Below, one piece after another: positions 35,208 through 43,705 of a stretch of DNA of 52,337 bases. The notes below the pieces were generated by a model that worked only from the letters and a program-made list of their open reading frames with translations, ran no database searches and had not been told where the DNA came from. How positions within the stretch are numbered: the stretch's first letter is position 1; each line of letters starts with the position of its first letter. This stretch comes from a bacterium UBP11_UBA4055. GTDB taxonomy: Bacteria > UBA4055. Where the stretch lies: positions 3,755 through 56,091 of the forward strand of contig DFZN01000036.1 in the NCBI GenBank assembly GCA_002382735.1. Reading direction: 5' to 3'. A program made the translations under genes and the position numbers.

Positions 35208-36536
35208 ATGCACAAAATAATAACAACTATTCTATTTTTAACGATTTCTCTTCAAATATTTTCACAAGTGAAAATTAGCGGAAATTTGGAAACTCAAAAT
35301 AGAATACGCATTCAAAATGAGGGCGAATTCACATGGAATAAAAATTCGATGGGATTAAAATTTGAAGGAAATCCTTCCGGAGATATACATTATTTCAGTG
35401 AAATAAGTTTATTTAGTCTTGGAATACCACAAGTTAATCAAACTTCAGATTTACAAGATAAGGATATTGCCTACACTTGGGGGCTCGAAATTAATGAGCT
35501 ATACTTAGATATGTATTGTTTTTTATCAGATAACTTAGACATTAGAATCGGAAAACAAATAATTGCATGGGGTACTGCAGATAAATTAAATCCAACAGAT
35601 AATTTAAACCCTGATGATATGTCTGATATATTTGATTTTGGAAAACACTCAGGGAGTAATTCTATGATGCTAGCATATTATCTGGGTGACTATACACTAT
35701 ATGGTGTGTTCGTACCAGTTTTCCAACCTTCAACTTTGCCTTCGGATGATTGGAGTAAAGCTTTTAATACTCCATTGGATACTCCAACAGGTATGAATGT
35801 AGTTTCATTTGAAGATAATATTCTCTTACCGAAAAATGAGTTAACTGAAACTTCCAGTTACGGATTTAAAATCGCAGGGAATATGTTAGATTACGATTTA
35901 TCTGCAAGTTATTACTATGGGAGGGATGATATGCCATTACTTTCATCTGTGAAACTTAATGCTGTGGATACTTTAGAAAATTATGATGCTGAAGCAGAAC
36001 TTGTTTATCCACGAATACAAGTATTTGGGGCTGATATCGCCGGCTCTATTGGAAAAGTTGGAGTATGGGGAGAAGCTGCTTTGATTTTTCCTGAGGAGCA
36101 AAAGCTAAAGTTCTATGTCAATTCTGCATTAGGTGGCGAATCAGTTATACTTGAAGACAAACCATTTATTAGGTTTGTTGTGGGTGGCGACTATACATTT
36201 AAAAACAATGTTTATCTGAATGCTCAGTATATGCATGGATACATTCATGAGAGAGGTGTTGACGAATTAAATGATTATTTCATATTAAGATTAGAAAGAA
36301 AATTTATGTACGATAAATTAAATTTAGCACCGGTTAGCGCAATGGTTGAAATTCCTGATTGGGATGATATTGAGAATATTTATGGAATTGCCTTAGGATC
36401 TGAAATATCATATTACCCATACGATGCATTTGAAATAACTTTAGGTTCATACATTTTGGACGGTAAAGGTAATTCTATTTTCTCAAAAGCTAAAGAAAAT
36501 GATGAGATATTCTTCAAGTTGAAATATAGTTTTTAG
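35208..36536 (+). CDS. Outer-membrane beta-barrel protein, DUF1302-like
   Basis: A 442-residue protein with a signal peptide (about residues 1-19, LFLTISLQIFSQV) and alternating hydrophobic strands throughout, ending in Phe (FFKLKYSF), as outer-membrane barrels do. The segment IRIGKQIIAWGTADKLNPTD resembles the GRQxxxWG...NP motif of DUF1302-like barrels, which often sit beside RND exporters and lipid-handling proteins. AAAAAAAGGAG precedes the ATG. I infer that it is the outer-membrane part of the export route formed with the two upstream proteins. What passes through it is unknown. Confidence 0.7.
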   Translation: MHKIITTILFLTISLQIFSQVKISGNLETQNRIRIQNEGEFTWNKNSMGLKFEGNPSGDIHYFSEISLFSLGIPQVNQTSDLQDKDIAYTWGLEINELYLDMYCFLSDNLDIRIGKQIIAWGTADKLNPTDNLNPDDMSDIFDFGKHSGSNSMMLAYYLGDYTLYGVFVPVFQPSTLPSDDWSKAFNTPLDTPTGMNVVSFEDNILLPKNELTETSSYGFKIAGNMLDYDLSASYYYGRDDMPLLSSVKLNAVDTLENYDAEAELVYPRIQVFGADIAGSIGKVGVWGEAALIFPEEQKLKFYVNSALGGESVILEDKPFIRFVVGGDYTFKNNVYLNAQYMHGYIHERGVDELNDYFILRLERKFMYDKLNLAPVSAMVEIPDWDDIENIYGIALGSEISYYPYDAFEITLGSYILDGKGNSIFSKAKENDEIFFKLKYSF

Positions 36537-36601
36537 CGATGTTTTAAGGGGAGAGTAAGTTTCTATAGTCGAATTAGCAACTAAATATCAGTGGGTTTGA
36601 A

Positions 36602-37366
36602 ATGAAAAATATACCATCCGAAAAAAATAAAATAACATCCCTTCTTTTCGATTTTATTTACGGTTTATACCAGTGGGTTTTTCTATTCCCATTTATATTT
36701 GTAATAACTCTTTTTCTTGGAACAGCCATTATTCTTATTTCTTATATCACAAGATCTAAATTGTTTAGTCATACTCTGGCGACATGGTGGGCAAAGCTAA
36801 TTCTTTTTTTCTCAATTGTTAATATAGAATGCACTGGAGCAGAGAACATAACAAGAAATCAATCTTATGTCATAGTTGCTAATCATATCAGTGCCTATGA
36901 CATATTTATCATGTATAGTTGTTTGAAGTATCATTTTATTGTCATCATAAAGAAAGAAATAAGAAAAGTACCATTTTTTGGATTACTTTGTGAAAGATTA
37001 GGACACATCTATGTTGATCGTTATAGTGGAAAGCAGGCTTTATTATCACTAAACAGAGCAAAACACAGTATTAAAAATGGCACATCAATACTTTTTTTCC
37101 CTGAAGGAACAAGAAGTAAAACCGGAGAACTTGGAAATTTTAAATATGGTGCATTTAGAATGGCACATGAATTAAACATACCTATTTTACCGATTACTAT
37201 TTCCGGTACTCGAGAAATATTAAAACCTAATACTTTGAAAATTAGACCTGGAAAAGTTAAAGTAGTAATTCATAAAGAAATTAATACAACAAATTACAAA
37301 AGCAATGAGAATGCGATTCAGAACTTGATGCATGCCGCAAAAGAGAGTATTCTTAATGATGTATAA
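36602..37366 (+). CDS. 1-acyl-sn-glycerol-3-phosphate acyltransferase (PlsC family)
   Basis: It transfers an acyl chain to lysophosphatidic acid or a related acceptor at the inner membrane. The catalytic block NHISAYD (H95, D100) and the phosphate-binding FFPEGTRSKTG (167-171 PEGTR) are intact, with a hydrophobic N-terminal anchor (about residues 24-48). The length of 254 residues is normal. The ribosome binding site is poor. Its place beside fabH and a patatin suggests a dedicated rather than housekeeping acyltransferase; the acceptor could be a special glycerolipid. Confidence 0.9.
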   Translation: MKNIPSEKNKITSLLFDFIYGLYQWVFLFPFIFVITLFLGTAIILISYITRSKLFSHTLATWWAKLILFFSIVNIECTGAENITRNQSYVIVANHISAYDIFIMYSCLKYHFIVIIKKEIRKVPFFGLLCERLGHIYVDRYSGKQALLSLNRAKHSIKNGTSILFFPEGTRSKTGELGNFKYGAFRMAHELNIPILPITISGTREILKPNTLKIRPGKVKVVIHKEINTTNYKSNENAIQNLMHAAKESILNDV

Positions 37367-37400
37367 AAATATCTAAAAATGAGCACTGAATAGGAAAACT

Positions 37401-38384
37401 ATGAATAGTAAAGTAATTGGAACAGGATCGTATCTACCAAAAAAGATTATGACAAATCATGATCTTGCACAAATTATTGATACAAGTGATGAATGGATAA
37501 AGGAAAGAAGCGGAATCAGGCAAAGGCATATTATCGCAGATAATGAAGCTACTTCAGATCTTGCATCTAATGCCGCGATTAGTGCTTTAAAAATGGCAAA
37601 TTTAGAGCCAAGTGAAATAGACTTAATAATTGTTGCTACATTTACAGGAGATAAACCCCTGCCTTCTACAGCTACAATGGTTCAAAAGAAAATCAATGCT
37701 GTAAATGCCGTAGCTTTTGATGTTTCTGCTGCTTGTACAGGATTTATATATGGGTTAACAATAGCAGATCAATTTATCAAAACAGGTTTCTATAAGAACA
37801 TATTAGTTATTGGTGCTGAAACATTGACCCGTTTTACTAATTGGGAAGACCGATCTACTTGTATTTTATTTGGAGATGGTGCTGGAGCAGCCGTTCTTAC
37901 ATCTGATGATGATCCTAACACAGGAATACTACAAAGTTGTTTGAATTCTGATGGTTTTAAACCTTCAGAATGGCTTGATATTCCTGCAGGGGGTTCTCTT
38001 AAACCAACTAATCAAGAATCACTTTTTAGTAATGAACATGTAATGAGAATGAATGGGAAAGAAATATATAAATTTGCTTCAAAGGTTATCGTTGAATCAA
38101 TCAATGAAGTATTAAAAAAATCAAATCTTTCTATAACTGATATTGATTATATCATACCACATCAGGCTAATCTTAGAATTGTTGAATCTGCTTCAAAAAG
38201 ATTTGGTATTCCTATAGAAAAATTTATCGTGAATATTGATAAATGTGCCAATACATCTGCTGCATCTATCCCAATTGCTTTAGATCAAGCAATTAGATCC
38301 GGGAAGATAAAACGAAACGACAAACTGATTTTAGTAGCTTTTGGGGGTGGATTAACATGGGGTAGTATATTGCTTCATATATGA
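37401..38384 (+). CDS. 3-oxoacyl-ACP synthase III-like (FabH family)
   Basis: A thiolase-fold condensing enzyme that joins an acyl-CoA starter to malonyl-ACP. The full catalytic triad is present: Cys112 in DVSAACTGF, His254 in IIPHQANLR and Asn284 in CANTSAAS. The N-terminal TSDEWIKERSGIRQRH and the glycine-rich C-terminal FGGGLTWGS are standard for FabH. The length of 327 residues is normal. No fabD, fabG or acpP accompanies it, so it probably serves a special chain or borrows the host system. The next frame (ATG 38381) overlaps its stop codon. Related OleA or DarB-type condensing enzymes are less likely, given the classic FabH motifs. Confidence 0.9.
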   Translation: MNSKVIGTGSYLPKKIMTNHDLAQIIDTSDEWIKERSGIRQRHIIADNEATSDLASNAAISALKMANLEPSEIDLIIVATFTGDKPLPSTATMVQKKINAVNAVAFDVSAACTGFIYGLTIADQFIKTGFYKNILVIGAETLTRFTNWEDRSTCILFGDGAGAAVLTSDDDPNTGILQSCLNSDGFKPSEWLDIPAGGSLKPTNQESLFSNEHVMRMNGKEIYKFASKVIVESINEVLKKSNLSITDIDYIIPHQANLRIVESASKRFGIPIEKFIVNIDKCANTSAASIPIALDQAIRSGKIKRNDKLILVAFGGGLTWGSILLHI

Positions 38385-38518
38385 TGTTGCCGATAGAGGA
38401 TGCTTATGATTTCGGTATCGTACCCGGTTATACTTACGGATTTGAAAGTATCAAAAATGTACCTAATCATAATTGTTATGGCACGAGTTACAATTTAGCG
38501 TTTTATTTCGGGAGTTAA
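38381..38518 (+). pseudogene. C-terminal fragment of an outer-membrane barrel-like protein
   Basis: A 45-codon frame starting at ATGATG, which overlaps the fabH stop. It encodes tyrosine- and glycine-rich, strand-like sequence (FGIVPGYTYGFE, then YGTSYNLAFYFGS) that looks like the last two strands of an outer-membrane barrel. There is no signal peptide, so if transcribed it is not a complete barrel. It may be the relic of a gene lost between fabH and the patatin gene. Its GGGAG also provides the ribosome binding site of the patatin gene. Confidence 0.4.
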
Positions 38519-38522
38519 ATTT

Positions 38523-39350
38523 GTGAAATTAAATAAACAGAAGAAAAAGATTAGTTTGGCTTTAGGTGGTGGTGGTGCAAAAAGTTTTGCACATCTTGGA
38601 GTTATTGAAGTATTACAAGAAAATAATATTCCCATTGATCATCTCGCTACTTGTAGCGGAGGATCAATAATTGGTTCGTTGATTGCGTGTGGGGTATCTA
38701 TTGAAGAAATAAGAAATGAATTCTACCAAACTGTCAAAAAAGTCAATTGGTTGCGACCTAGAGTAAACGGCAAAGGTTTTTTTTCACAACAAAATGTTAT
38801 TACTATCCTTTCTAAATTTTGTGAAGATAAAAAAATTGAAGAGTTAGAAATTCCTATTAGCATAGTTTCTACAAATCTAAATAATGGAAAGCTCAAAGTA
38901 TTCACGGATGGAAACCTAATAGAAGCCGTTTGTGCCTCAAGTGCATTCCCGGGAATTTACCAACCGGTAGAGATTGATAAACAGTTGTATATTGACGGAG
39001 GTATCCTAGACAGCATTCCTGCCGATATAAGTCGCAAAGAGGTGGGGAATAATGGTATAGTGATATCAATTTCTCTAGACGAAAAGTTAAATGATAATAT
39101 TGATAAAAATAATACATTAAGTATCGTTCACAGAAGTATTTACATTCCATTGATAGCAAATAGACAAAAAATAATTAATGAAAACTCTGATATTAAAATA
39201 AATGCTTTTGCAGATCATGATTTTGCATTTAGTAATTGGAAAGATACATTAAGATTTTACTCAGAAGCCAAAATGGAAGGTTTTTACATTAAAGGAAAAG
39301 AAGCAGCCGTCAAAAGAATAGACGAAATAAAAAAGTTAATTGATAAATAG
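38523..39350 (+). CDS. Patatin-like phospholipase
   Basis: A Ser-Asp dyad lipid acyl hydrolase of 275 residues. The oxyanion loop is GGGGAKSFAHLGV (about 15-27), the nucleophile elbow is TCSGGS (Ser45) and the catalytic Asp is in YIDGGILDSIP (Asp158). The elbow has Thr where GxSxG has its first Gly, and the oxyanion loop has Lys-Ser where Arg-Gly is usual, both mild departures. It has no signal peptide, so it is cytoplasmic or at the inner face of the membrane. The start is GTG behind GGGAG. It could edit or release acyl chains for the PlsC and FabH enzymes encoded upstream. Confidence 0.88.
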   Translation: MKLNKQKKKISLALGGGGAKSFAHLGVIEVLQENNIPIDHLATCSGGSIIGSLIACGVSIEEIRNEFYQTVKKVNWLRPRVNGKGFFSQQNVITILSKFCEDKKIEELEIPISIVSTNLNNGKLKVFTDGNLIEAVCASSAFPGIYQPVEIDKQLYIDGGILDSIPADISRKEVGNNGIVISISLDEKLNDNIDKNNTLSIVHRSIYIPLIANRQKIINENSDIKINAFADHDFAFSNWKDTLRFYSEAKMEGFYIKGKEAAVKRIDEIKKLIDK

Positions 39351-39365
39351 TATGAATGTTATCTA

Positions 39366-40499
39366 ATGAAAATAGCATTATTTGCAGATATCTTTGAAGA
39401 GGGTTACGGAGGAGTTACTGTTTACATAAGAACCCTGACTAATTTTTTGATAAACCAAGGTCATGAAGTTAAAGTATTTGTATGGGAAAGTAAGAACTTG
39501 TCAGGTGAAGATCTTGCAAAATGTTATACTTTTCATGCTTTTGATGTAGTTAAGAAAGTTAGAGGGAAAGCAGGATTTTCTCCTATTAAGATGCTCTATC
39601 TAGTAAAAAAATTCAATCCTGATATAATACATAATCATAGTCAATATACAATGGGATTACATGCCATTCTTGTTTCAAAGACTTTAAAAATACCCATAGT
39701 AAATCATTATCACATGTATCTTGAAAAAACAACAGATTATTTCCCGGACATATTTCAGAAAACTAAAAAAATTACTTTTTATGCGATATCTTTAAATACA
39801 AAACTATTTTTCAATTCATCAGATTTAGTAATAACACCTTCTCAAATAATGAGGAATCATTTATTAAAAACAGGAGTAACAAAACCAATAGAAGTTATTC
39901 CCTTTGGTATTAATTTATCACAGTTTAATCTTGAAAGAAAAAAAAATGACATTTTTACTTTTATACATGTAGGTCGGCTAAATGCGGAGAAAAACATAGT
40001 GAGGTTAGTAGAAATATTTTATCAATTTTCAATTGATAAAAATGTTAAATTAAAAATAATTGGAGACGGTCCCGAAAAAGATAAGATTTTATCGTTTGTG
40101 GATGAATATAATATATCTAATAAAATAGAATTATTAGGTTGGATAAAAAGAGAAGAACTGCCTAAAAAATATGCATATTCAGACTGTTTTATTACTTTAT
40201 CGGATTCGGAAACATTTGGTATTGTTATTTTGGAAGCAATGGCTAGTGGATTGCCAATTATTGGTGCTAATGAAGCCGCAATACCAAATCTTATAAAAAA
40301 TGATTACAATGGTTTTTTGGTTGATATTAATGATAAAAATAAAATTATTAATTGCATGAATATTTTATACAAAAACGAGGAATTGACGAAAGCATTTTCT
40401 AATAATTCGAAAAATATGGCGAAAAAATATGAGGAAAGTAAAGTTTTTAAACAACTTGAACAACTTTACTTTAAACTTGTAGAAAAAACAAAAGCATAG
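39366..40499 (+). CDS. Glycosyltransferase family 4 protein
   Basis: A GT-B fold sugar transferase of 377 residues. The N-terminal domain opens MKIALFADIFEEGYGGV, with the glycine-rich acceptor loop. The C-terminal domain begins IHVGRLNAEKNIVRLVEIF and carries the retaining-enzyme EX7E motif in SETFGIVILEAMASGLPII. The overall layout, including NPDIIHNHSQYTMGLHA and HYHMYLE, resembles diacylglycerol glucosyltransferases and phosphatidylinositol mannosyltransferase-like enzymes. Placed after lipid genes, I infer that it glycosylates a lipid; the sugar and acceptor are unknown. Confidence 0.85.
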   Translation: MKIALFADIFEEGYGGVTVYIRTLTNFLINQGHEVKVFVWESKNLSGEDLAKCYTFHAFDVVKKVRGKAGFSPIKMLYLVKKFNPDIIHNHSQYTMGLHAILVSKTLKIPIVNHYHMYLEKTTDYFPDIFQKTKKITFYAISLNTKLFFNSSDLVITPSQIMRNHLLKTGVTKPIEVIPFGINLSQFNLERKKNDIFTFIHVGRLNAEKNIVRLVEIFYQFSIDKNVKLKIIGDGPEKDKILSFVDEYNISNKIELLGWIKREELPKKYAYSDCFITLSDSETFGIVILEAMASGLPIIGANEAAIPNLIKNDYNGFLVDINDKNKIINCMNILYKNEELTKAFSNNSKNMAKKYEESKVFKQLEQLYFKLVEKTKA

Positions 40500-40548
40500 T
40501 ATAATATTCTATGCTGCTATCTTAATTAAAACAAAACGGAGGTATATC

Positions 40549-40842
40549 ATGTTAGACCTACTAAAAAAAGGAATCTTGACAGGAATCGGTCTTGGTATCA
40601 TAACCAAGGACAAAATCGAAGAAGTAGTTAAAAAAACTATCCAAGAAGCGAAATTGTCAGAGGAAGAAGGGAAAAAATTACTTGCTTCACTGCTCGAGCA
40701 ATCAGATGAATACCAAACTAACCTTGAAACAAAGATCCATGAACAAGTAAATAAAGTGATCGGCAAGTTAGATCTTCCATCAAAGAAAGAGTTTGAAGCT
40801 TTAAAAAAGGAACTTGAAGAATTGAAAAATTCTAAAAGTTAA
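40549..40842 (+). CDS. Phasin-like small helical protein (PhaF-related)
   Basis: A 97-residue protein that matches the short 'polyhydroxyalkanoate synthesis regulator phasin' type. An amphipathic start (MLDLLKKGILTGIGLGIITK) is followed by long helices (KIEEVVKKTIQEAKLSEEEG, KLLASLLEQ) and a final coiled coil (KKEFEALKKELEELKN). GGAGG precedes the ATG. These proteins coat lipid or polyester granules or associate with membranes; no PHA synthase lies in the window, so the partner is open. It is the last gene of the AT-rich block on this strand. Confidence 0.7.
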   Translation: MLDLLKKGILTGIGLGIITKDKIEEVVKKTIQEAKLSEEEGKKLLASLLEQSDEYQTNLETKIHEQVNKVIGKLDLPSKKEFEALKKELEELKNSKS

Positions 40843-40920
40843 AAGCAGGCGGATATTTCCATATCACCCCACCCGGTCAGTTTATTTTTCAATTTTCCTA
40901 TAAATACCCTCTCAATTCCA

Positions 40921-41754
40921 TCATGCCTTTTTTCTGCACTTTACAATATACCCGTTCCCTGTAAGCCATGCATCCGAATGAGACTTTTTCTCCATATTCT
41001 TTCTGATCTTAAGCAGTAAAAAATCAAATAATGTATCCAAAGGGTAGGGCAGCAGCGAGAAGTCAAAATAATTATGCGAAATTTTCTCAAATCCGCTGCT
41101 CTTCAAAAAATCATCGAACTCTGAGGGGCAGTGAACTCTCGGCCTGAACGGGAACCTGTTAAGCTTCTCTTTACCAAGCAGATTCGTTTTTATAAAATTC
41201 AGTACAAAATAGACACCATGTAAAGACTTGACCGCAGTAAAAAAAGGCATCGTCCATCTTCTTACCGCATATTTGTTCGTAACATTTACTATCAACAGTC
41301 CGTCAGTTTTGAGCACTCTTTTGACTTCTTTTATCCATAGATCTTCATTTTCGAGATATTCTACCACACCTGAGCAAACGACTACATCAAAATAATTACA
41401 CTGAAAATCAAGTTTTTCAATATCTCCCACCCCGAATAATATTGATTTCCCCTTCAGATCCCGTTCGTTCTGTTTTTTGACTGCGATCCTGATCATTTCG
41501 TCAGAAATGTCAATCCCGAAGATATTATTAAATCTTTTTGAGAGATCAATGACAAGCTCGCCGGGTCCGCATCCGGCATCAAGTATCGTCGAATTCTCAG
41601 ATAAGCTTTCTTCACTGATCATTTCGAGAATGTATTTATGTCTGAACTTGAGCGGAGGATATTCGTCGTCTTTAATGTAAAAAATATTATTATAATCCTC
41701 AGCTTCCATGTCGTAATAGTTCTTTACTTTTGAATTTTGAACTTTATCTTTCAC
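40921..41754 (-). CDS. Class I SAM-dependent methyltransferase
   Basis: A 277-residue Rossmann-fold methyltransferase. Motif I is ILDAGCGPGELVIDL (about residues 58-72), followed by the acidic end of strand two (GIDISDEMI), FDVVVCSGVVEYLEN (motif IV region) and LKTDGLLIVNVTN (motif VI region). The substrate is not identifiable; the C-terminal half resembles methyltransferases found in cell-surface polysaccharide and lipid loci. Its start overlaps the deacetylase stop by four bases, so the two are coupled, which suggests a role on a surface glycan or sugar lipid. Confidence 0.85.
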   Translation of the reverse strand: MKDKVQNSKVKNYYDMEAEDYNNIFYIKDDEYPPLKFRHKYILEMISEESLSENSTILDAGCGPGELVIDLSKRFNNIFGIDISDEMIRIAVKKQNERDLKGKSILFGVGDIEKLDFQCNYFDVVVCSGVVEYLENEDLWIKEVKRVLKTDGLLIVNVTNKYAVRRWTMPFFTAVKSLHGVYFVLNFIKTNLLGKEKLNRFPFRPRVHCPSEFDDFLKSSGFEKISHNYFDFSLLPYPLDTLFDFLLLKIRKNMEKKSHSDAWLTGNGYIVKCRKKA

Positions 41755-42476
41755 TTTTTCAGTCCGAATCTGATTAATATTTCTTTAACATACCTTTTTA
41801 TAAGCTTGAAGTGAAGTCTGTTTTCGCATTTATTCCTGATACTTTTCATTGTATCTGACGGTTCAACTTCGATCCTGAACAGCTTATACTTTGTTTGTGG
41901 AGAATTACGGATGCCGTGCCTGGTAGTACAAGCTGAACTGTAGCCTGTTCTTTTTAAAACATCGCCGGTTCCACTGCCAAGGTCATTCAACTGACCGAAC
42001 GGATAACTGAAATGTCTGACCTCAACTCCAAGCTCACTTTCAAGCATTTTCTTTGATTCGGTCAATTCATCTTCAATCTGAACTTTTGTCAAACTTGAAA
42101 ATCTTTCGTGAGACAGACCGTGAGAACCGATCGTCACCAGTTCTGACCGCGAAATTTCTTTCAGCTCTTCCCAGCTCATTATTTCAATTCGCTGTTCTTT
42201 ATCCCATGAATTGTATTTGCCGATATGATCAACAGGCACAAAAAGAACTGCCGGGGTATTAAATTCGTTAAGCAGCGGGAGTAAATGTTCCTTAAAACTC
42301 TTATACGCGTCATCGACCGAAATAACTGCATCCCGTTTGTTGAAATCCGATATATATTCGTCTATACTGACTATGTTGTATCGGCTTTTAATATATTCAA
42401 GCTGTTCACGCAGGTTTTTCATAGAGACCGTGTTGAATCCGACATCTTTATCTATATTATGGTACATCAAGATCAA
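41751..42476 (-). CDS. Polysaccharide deacetylase family protein (NodB fold)
   Basis: A metal-dependent carbohydrate esterase 4 type protein of 241 residues. MYHNID opens the fold. The first motif is SVDDAYKSF, where TFDDG is usual; the two aspartates are kept but Gly is Ala. The second motif SHGLSH has both metal histidines, and the third is FSYPFGQLND. There is no signal peptide, so it acts in the cytoplasm or at the inner face, as for sugar-lipid intermediates. No ATG is available upstream: the start appears to be TTG (42474-42476) behind GGAGAAG. It is coupled to the methyltransferase. Confidence 0.85.
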   Translation of the reverse strand: MILMYHNIDKDVGFNTVSMKNLREQLEYIKSRYNIVSIDEYISDFNKRDAVISVDDAYKSFKEHLLPLLNEFNTPAVLFVPVDHIGKYNSWDKEQRIEIMSWEELKEISRSELVTIGSHGLSHERFSSLTKVQIEDELTESKKMLESELGVEVRHFSYPFGQLNDLGSGTGDVLKRTGYSSACTTRHGIRNSPQTKYKLFRIEVEPSDTMKSIRNKCENRLHFKLIKRYVKEILIRFGLKK

Positions 42477-42545
42477 TGTACTTCTCCATGTAAGTTAATT
42501 TGAAATTTAACACTTTATTCATATATTTTCAACGAACTTTTTGAA

Positions 42546-42572
42546 ATAAAAAAAACCGCAGTGTTCTGCGGT
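42546..42572 (-). terminator. Rho-independent terminator of tRNA-Asn
   Basis: ACCGCAG and CTGCGGT pair around AACA on the minus strand, followed by eight T. Confidence 0.88.
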
Positions 42573-42577
42573 CTTTG

Positions 42578-42650
42578 CGGGAGATGAGGGACTCGAACCC
42601 CCGACAAACTGGTTAACAGCCAGTTGCTCTACCGACTGAGCTAAGCTCCC
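42578..42650 (-). tRNA. tRNA-Asn (anticodon GTT)
   Basis: Full cloverleaf on the minus strand: acceptor GGGAGCT pairs with ATCTCCC (one C-T mismatch), the anticodon loop CTGTTAA sits on an ACTGG/CCAGT stem, and the T loop is TTCGAGT. The discriminator G is followed by CAA, so CCA is not encoded. It is a single-gene unit with its own promoter and terminator. Confidence 0.95.
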
Positions 42651-42668
42651 GTCTTTTGACAAGCGCTA

Positions 42669-42697
42669 AATATACCAAATCGCAAAATAGTTGTCAA
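42669..42697 (-). promoter_or_regulatory. Consensus promoter of tRNA-Asn
   Basis: TTGACA (42692-42697), a 17-base spacer and TATATT (42669-42674), with a GC-containing discriminator (AGCGC). The design is the same as at the tRNA-Val unit. Confidence 0.8.
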
Positions 42698-42705
42698 CTG
42701 ATATT

Positions 42706-43575
42706 TTACTGATTTTCCTGTTTCGATACCCTTTCCTTGAACCCTCCCCATCCGAGCTTTTCACGCAGAAGGTGGTAGTAGTCGCTGTCATGGAACTTTA
42801 TGAATTTTGATGTGACAGGTGCTTTCTTTACAGAAATAACCGAGCCTGACGGGATCGTAAGACTTTCCTGTCCGTCGCTTGAAAGAATTATCTCTTTATA
42901 GTTACTTTCTGCCGTAATGGATATGACCGAGTCGTCGGGAACGACTATGGGTCTCATAGCGAGTGCGTGCGGGGACATGGCCGTGATAACGAAAGCCGGC
43001 ACGCCCGGCTGGAGTATCGGCCCGTGTGCGGACATATTGTATGCGGTCGAGCCTGTGGGTGTTGATATTATGACTCCGTCCGAAGTGTAGGTCGTGAAGA
43101 ATTTCCCGTTTATGCTGACCGCGGCTTTAAGTACCCTCTGCGAATAGCCTCTGTCGAGAACAATATCGTTGAGCGCATACAACTTCCATCCGCCCGTTTC
43201 GGCCTCAAGCATTATCCTTTCCTCGATAAAATACTCCCCCTTTTCGATCATGAGTATCCTGTCCGCTATCTCGTTCTCCTTCACATCCGCAAGAAATCCG
43301 AGTTTTCCGTAGTTCACCCCCAGAAACGGTTTTGAAAGTTCCGCAGCGATATGTGCAGTCTCCAGCATTGATCCGTCCCCGCCGAGTACGATTATAACAT
43401 CGGACTCTTCGATGAGTGCCCTTCTTTCTTTGACGGGAAATAATAACCGTGAAGTATAATCGCTGTTCTTGTTGATCACAAAATCAAGTCCGGTTCTTTT
43501 GAGTTCGGTAAAAAAAGTCTTCAGGTTTTCCGTGCAGTGATCGCTTTTAAGATTGTCGATTATACCGTATTTCAT
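42706..43575 (-). CDS. nadK: NAD kinase
   Basis: The enzyme phosphorylates NAD to NADP in the cytoplasm. The diagnostic GGDG lies at residues 65-68 (VLGGDGSMLETAHIA), followed by NYGKLGFLAD, the NAD-binding TPTGSTAYNMSAHGPIL, and SPHALAMRPIVVPDDSVI. The length of 289 residues is normal. It is transcribed divergently from the lytic transglycosylase gene. No strong promoter could be fixed for it in the 100-base gap. Confidence 0.95.
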   Translation of the reverse strand: MKYGIIDNLKSDHCTENLKTFFTELKRTGLDFVINKNSDYTSRLLFPVKERRALIEESDVIIVLGGDGSMLETAHIAAELSKPFLGVNYGKLGFLADVKENEIADRILMIEKGEYFIEERIMLEAETGGWKLYALNDIVLDRGYSQRVLKAAVSINGKFFTTYTSDGVIISTPTGSTAYNMSAHGPILQPGVPAFVITAMSPHALAMRPIVVPDDSVISITAESNYKEIILSSDGQESLTIPSGSVISVKKAPVTSKFIKFHDSDYYHLLREKLGWGGFKERVSKQENQ

Positions 43576-43644
43576 TGTTGCGCCCTCTAATATTTACCAT
43601 AATTTAATCAAGTTTTTATTAAAATGAAAGTGCTTATATTTCAT

Positions 43645-43673
43645 TTGGTTTTGGTTCACTTTTTTGTTATATT
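43645..43673 (+). promoter_or_regulatory. Promoter of the lytic transglycosylase-cdd operon
   Basis: TTGGTT (43645-43650), a 17-base spacer and TATATT (43668-43673). The predicted transcript starts near 43680, which leaves the ribosome binding site at 43693-43699 in a short leader. Confidence 0.55.
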
Positions 43674-43705
43674 ATGAGGTTGTATAATTTGTAAGGGAGA
43701 AGACT

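Noticed and set aside
30457..40920. Integrative or transposable element
   Set aside because: No integrase, transposase, relaxase or long terminal repeat was found; only the composition shift and a 9-base inverted pair support it, so it is reported as a finding and not as a mobile element.
43683..43688. TATAAT just before the transglycosylase gene
   Set aside because: Transcription from it would start within the ribosome binding site, and no -35 is correctly spaced; the TATATT at 43668 fits better.
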